A stretch of 7,892 nt of DNA from Pseudarthrobacter sp. Its GTDB lineage: Bacteria; Actinomycetota; Actinomycetes; Actinomycetales; Micrococcaceae. Of the stretch, positions 6,838 to 7,892 are shown piece by piece. Position numbers and translations under genes: made by a program. Where the stretch lies: contig JABFWC010000270.1 in assembly GCA_013362385.1 (NCBI GenBank), positions 1 to 7,892 on the forward strand, written 5' to 3'. How positions within the stretch are numbered: the first letter of the stretch is position 1; each line of letters starts with the position of its first letter. Under the pieces are notes generated by a model. It did not search any database. It saw only the letters and a program-made list of their open reading frames with translations, and was not told the origin of the DNA.

Positions 6838-6854
6838 CTTTGCACTGAGGGCAA
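6825..6854 (-). promoter_or_regulatory. tetR-mmpL promoter
   Basis: On the minus strand, a -35 box TTGCCC (6854-6849) and a -10 box TAGTGT (6830-6825) are 18 bases apart. The first base after a 6-base gap is the G of the tetR GTG start, so the transcript would begin at or within a few bases of the start codon. Both boxes lie inside the operator palindromes. Confidence 0.6.
6840..6854. promoter_or_regulatory. Operator-like palindrome A for the TetR regulator
   Basis: The minus strand reads TTGCCCTCAGTGCAA, half-sites TTGCCC and GTGCAA around three bases with one mismatch. It contains the tetR -35 box. The inner half-sites of A and B together also form a perfect 14-bp palindrome GTGCAAAGTTGCAC (6832-6845), so the true register of binding needs footprinting. 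Confidence 0.6.
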
Positions 6855-6886
6855 CTTAAATTCACAGGAGAATGAAAGGTTCCCGA

Positions 6887-6917
6887 CAGCATCCCTGAAC
6901 ATCGGCGGCGGATGCTG
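6887..6917 (+). repeat. Stem-loop in the leader of the secreted-protein gene
   Basis: cagcatcc (6887-6894) pairs perfectly with ggatgctg (6910-6917) across a 15-base loop. It lies 65 bases before the start codon of the plus-strand gene. It matches no riboswitch that I recognise, and no plus-strand promoter with good boxes could be found around it. Confidence 0.4.
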
Positions 6918-6966
6918 GAGGTGTCTCGTCAGAGGCGAGTCACAAGTCGTTATTCGACGGTCCGTG

Positions 6967-6972
6967 AAGGAG
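6967..6972 (+). promoter_or_regulatory. Ribosome binding site of the secreted-protein gene
   Basis: AAGGAG lies nine bases before the ATG at 6982 and six before an in-frame TTG at 6979. Either could start, differing by one residue. This site rules out the much longer upstream reading frame, which would overlap tetR. Confidence 0.8.
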
Positions 6973-6981
6973 ACAGATTTG

Positions 6982-7542
6982 ATGGAACGCAATAAGAAGA
7001 TGACCCTGGGCCTGTCGGCAGCAGCACTGGCCCTCGCGGCCGGAATCGGGGTAGCTGGAATGGCCTCCGCCACCACGACGCCCACACCGACACCCAGCGC
7101 AAGCGCCGGTGCCTCGGCGGACGGAGGTGCCGGCGCCCCTGACCGCATGGGCAGGCACGGCGGCCGGAGCGGCCATGGGCTTGAGGAGGCTTCCGAGCTG
7201 GCGGCGAAGCTTGGCGTCGACGAGGCCAAGGTCACGGAGGCCCTGAAGGCTTTCCGTGAGGCGAACAGCCCCTCCACTCCGCCGGCGGAGGGGCAGAAGC
7301 CTGATCCGGCTGAACGCCAGGCCGCGCTGGCCAAATCGTTGGCCGCTTCGCTCGGCATCGACGAATCGAAGGTGACAGCAGCGCTGCAGGAACTGCGCGG
7401 TGAAGAACAGGCGGAGCATGCTGCCGCACTCAAGACCCGGCTGGACAAGGCGGTGGCGGACGGGAAGCTGACCCAGGCTGAGGCTGACGCCGTCACGAAG
7501 GCCGTGCAGAACGGCGTGATCGGAGGCGGCGGGCGCTGGTAA
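6982..7542 (+). CDS. Secreted helical-repeat protein of unknown function
   Basis: I do not recognise a named family. The 186-residue product starts MERNKKMTLG, followed by a hydrophobic stretch (8-27) and ASA|TTT, a good type I signal peptide cut after residue 30. No lipobox cysteine is present, and the mature protein has no cysteine at all. Residues 31-66 are Thr/Pro-, Ala/Ser- and Gly/His-rich and probably a flexible linker. Two 21-residue repeats follow: 73-93 (LAAKLGVDEAKVTEALK...) and 120-140 (LAASLGIDESKVTAALQ...), identical at 13 positions, separated by a Pro-rich spacer at 96-109. A third helical segment (146-178) contains LDKAVADGKLTQAEADAVTKAV, and the tail is GGGGRW. The mature protein is highly charged and Ala-rich, so helical bundles are likely. 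It is transcribed away from tetR and may share its control region. A binding or cell-envelope role is only a guess. Confidence 0.85.
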   Translation: MERNKKMTLGLSAAALALAAGIGVAGMASATTTPTPTPSASAGASADGGAGAPDRMGRHGGRSGHGLEEASELAAKLGVDEAKVTEALKAFREANSPSTPPAEGQKPDPAERQAALAKSLAASLGIDESKVTAALQELRGEEQAEHAAALKTRLDKAVADGKLTQAEADAVTKAVQNGVIGGGGRW

Positions 7543-7583
7543 GGGAATGCTGAGCAACGAACAACGGTAAACGGACGCAAAAA

Positions 7584-7626
7584 GAAGTCCCCGGGAACCT
7601 GACCTGGTCAGATTCCCGGGGACTTC
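7584..7626. terminator. Long hairpin terminator between convergent genes
   Basis: A 14-bp perfect stem (7584-7597 with 7613-7626, sequence gaagtccccgggaa) is followed by one C/A mismatch and five more pairs (7599-7603 with 7607-7611) closing a 3-base loop. On the minus strand the stem is followed by a T-run (7583-7579), so it best serves the symporter gene ending at 7656. It can also stop plus-strand transcripts from the secreted-protein gene that ends 41 bases before it, though that side lacks a T-run. Confidence 0.85.
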
Positions 7627-7655
7627 CCCTAGCACCCGGCGGTTAGGCCCTGTGG

Positions 7656-7892
7656 TCAGGCCTTTGCATCCTGCAGTTCACGCGAGGCAGTGTCTGTACT
7701 GTTTCCGTCCGTGACGGAGCTGTCCGTGTCCTCCTCAACGAAGGGGGTGCCGTTGCGCGGCGCGTTGTAGAGCGACTCGTCCAGGATGCCCTGGCGCTTG
7801 GCCACGATGGTGGGGACCAGCGCCTGGCCCGCGACGTTGACCGCGGTGCGGCCCATGTCCAGGATGGGGTCGATGGCCAGCAGGAGGCCGAC
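7656..7892 (-). CDS. Dicarboxylate/amino acid:cation symporter (DAACS), C-terminal fragment
   Basis: Only the last 78 residues are present; the gene runs off the right edge. The fragment opens in TM8 of a GltP/DctA/TcyP-type symporter, which imports dicarboxylates or amino acids with Na+ or H+. The visible GLLLAIDPILDMGRTAVNVAG is the hallmark substrate and cation site: D8, D12, R15, T16 and N19 of the fragment match GltPh D390, D394, R397, T398 and N401. Q23 stands where GltPh has D405, a sodium ligand, so ion coupling may differ. VPTIVAKRQGILDE ends the helix, and an acidic, Ser/Thr-rich cytoplasmic tail of about 40 residues follows. DMGRTA-NV resembles cystine (TcyP) as well as glutamate carriers, so the substrate cannot be fixed. 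The gene converges with the secreted-protein gene, with the hairpin terminator between. Confidence 0.85.
   Translation of the reverse strand, partial: VGLLLAIDPILDMGRTAVNVAGQALVPTIVAKRQGILDESLYNAPRNGTPFVEEDTDSSVTDGNSTDTASRELQDAKA

Noticed and set aside
6872..6898. Eight-codon frame (MKGSRQHP) in the leader of the secreted-protein gene
   Set aside because: The nearby AGGAG is only one base from the ATG, too close to work, and nothing suggests an attenuator peptide.
6634..6981. Longer N-terminal extension of the secreted-protein frame
   Set aside because: It would overlap tetR and its promoter. The AAGGAG at 6967 and the signal peptide starting at 6982 fix the real start.
6828..7580. Minus-strand open frame of 250 codons opposite the secreted-protein gene
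   Set aside because: It would run over the tetR promoter and is Ser/Ala/Pro-rich without motifs. The plus strand has a proper ribosome site, signal peptide and repeats.
7645..7663. Small aggcc/ggcct inverted repeat at the symporter stop codon
   Set aside because: With 5 bp around a 9-base loop and no T-run it is expected by chance. The hairpin at 7584-7626 is far stronger.

Overview
The base composition is high in GC, codons strongly favour G/C at the third position, GTG and TTG starts are used, and acyl-CoA carboxylase alpha, Maf and MMPL proteins occur together. This points to an actinobacterium, most likely of the Micrococcaceae (Arthrobacter/Pseudarthrobacter type). That assignment comes from protein character and remembered relatives, not from a search. 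There is no rRNA, tRNA, CRISPR array, insertion sequence or phage gene in the window, and no gene-free stretch longer than about 165 bases.

Layout. Positions 1-6818 hold six genes, all on the minus strand. In transcription order they are: a TetR-family repressor (6818-6144), an MMPL/RND exporter with a long coiled-coil hairpin outside the membrane (6126-3604), a Maf-type nucleotide pyrophosphatase (3594-2947), the biotin carboxylase/biotin carrier (alpha) subunit of an acyl-CoA carboxylase (2816-1011), an NTF2/SnoaL-like protein (997-560) and a class I glutamine amidotransferase cut by the left edge (502-1). tetR-mmpL-maf are separated by 17 and 9 bases and look like one operon. A 130-base gap with a weak terminator-like hairpin, a perfect TTGTAG/CTACAA palindrome and a strong ribosome binding site precedes the carboxylase gene, so acc-NTF2-amidotransferase is probably a second unit with possible read-through from the first.

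From 6819 to 6981 lies a divergent intergenic region. It contains a readable tetR promoter covered by two tandem 15-bp operator-like palindromes. To the right, on the plus strand, is a secreted 186-residue protein of unknown function with two copies of a helical repeat (6982-7542). A long hairpin terminator (7584-7626) separates it from the convergent 3' end of a dicarboxylate/amino acid:cation symporter gene that runs off the right edge (7656-7892).

How the parts may work together. The TetR protein very probably represses itself and the MMPL exporter, so the exporter is likely induced by its own substrate, either a drug or a lipid. Maf and the acyl-CoA carboxylase alpha subunit are often neighbours in actinobacteria; the carboxylase supplies malonyl-CoA or methylmalonyl-CoA. 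No carboxyltransferase (beta) or epsilon subunit is visible, so those must lie elsewhere. I see no clearly new multi-gene defence or mobile system. The most notable signals are the tandem operator/leaderless tetR promoter, the coiled-coil hairpin in the exporter, a 13-bp inverted repeat that buries the amidotransferase start codon, and the uncharacterised secreted repeat protein.
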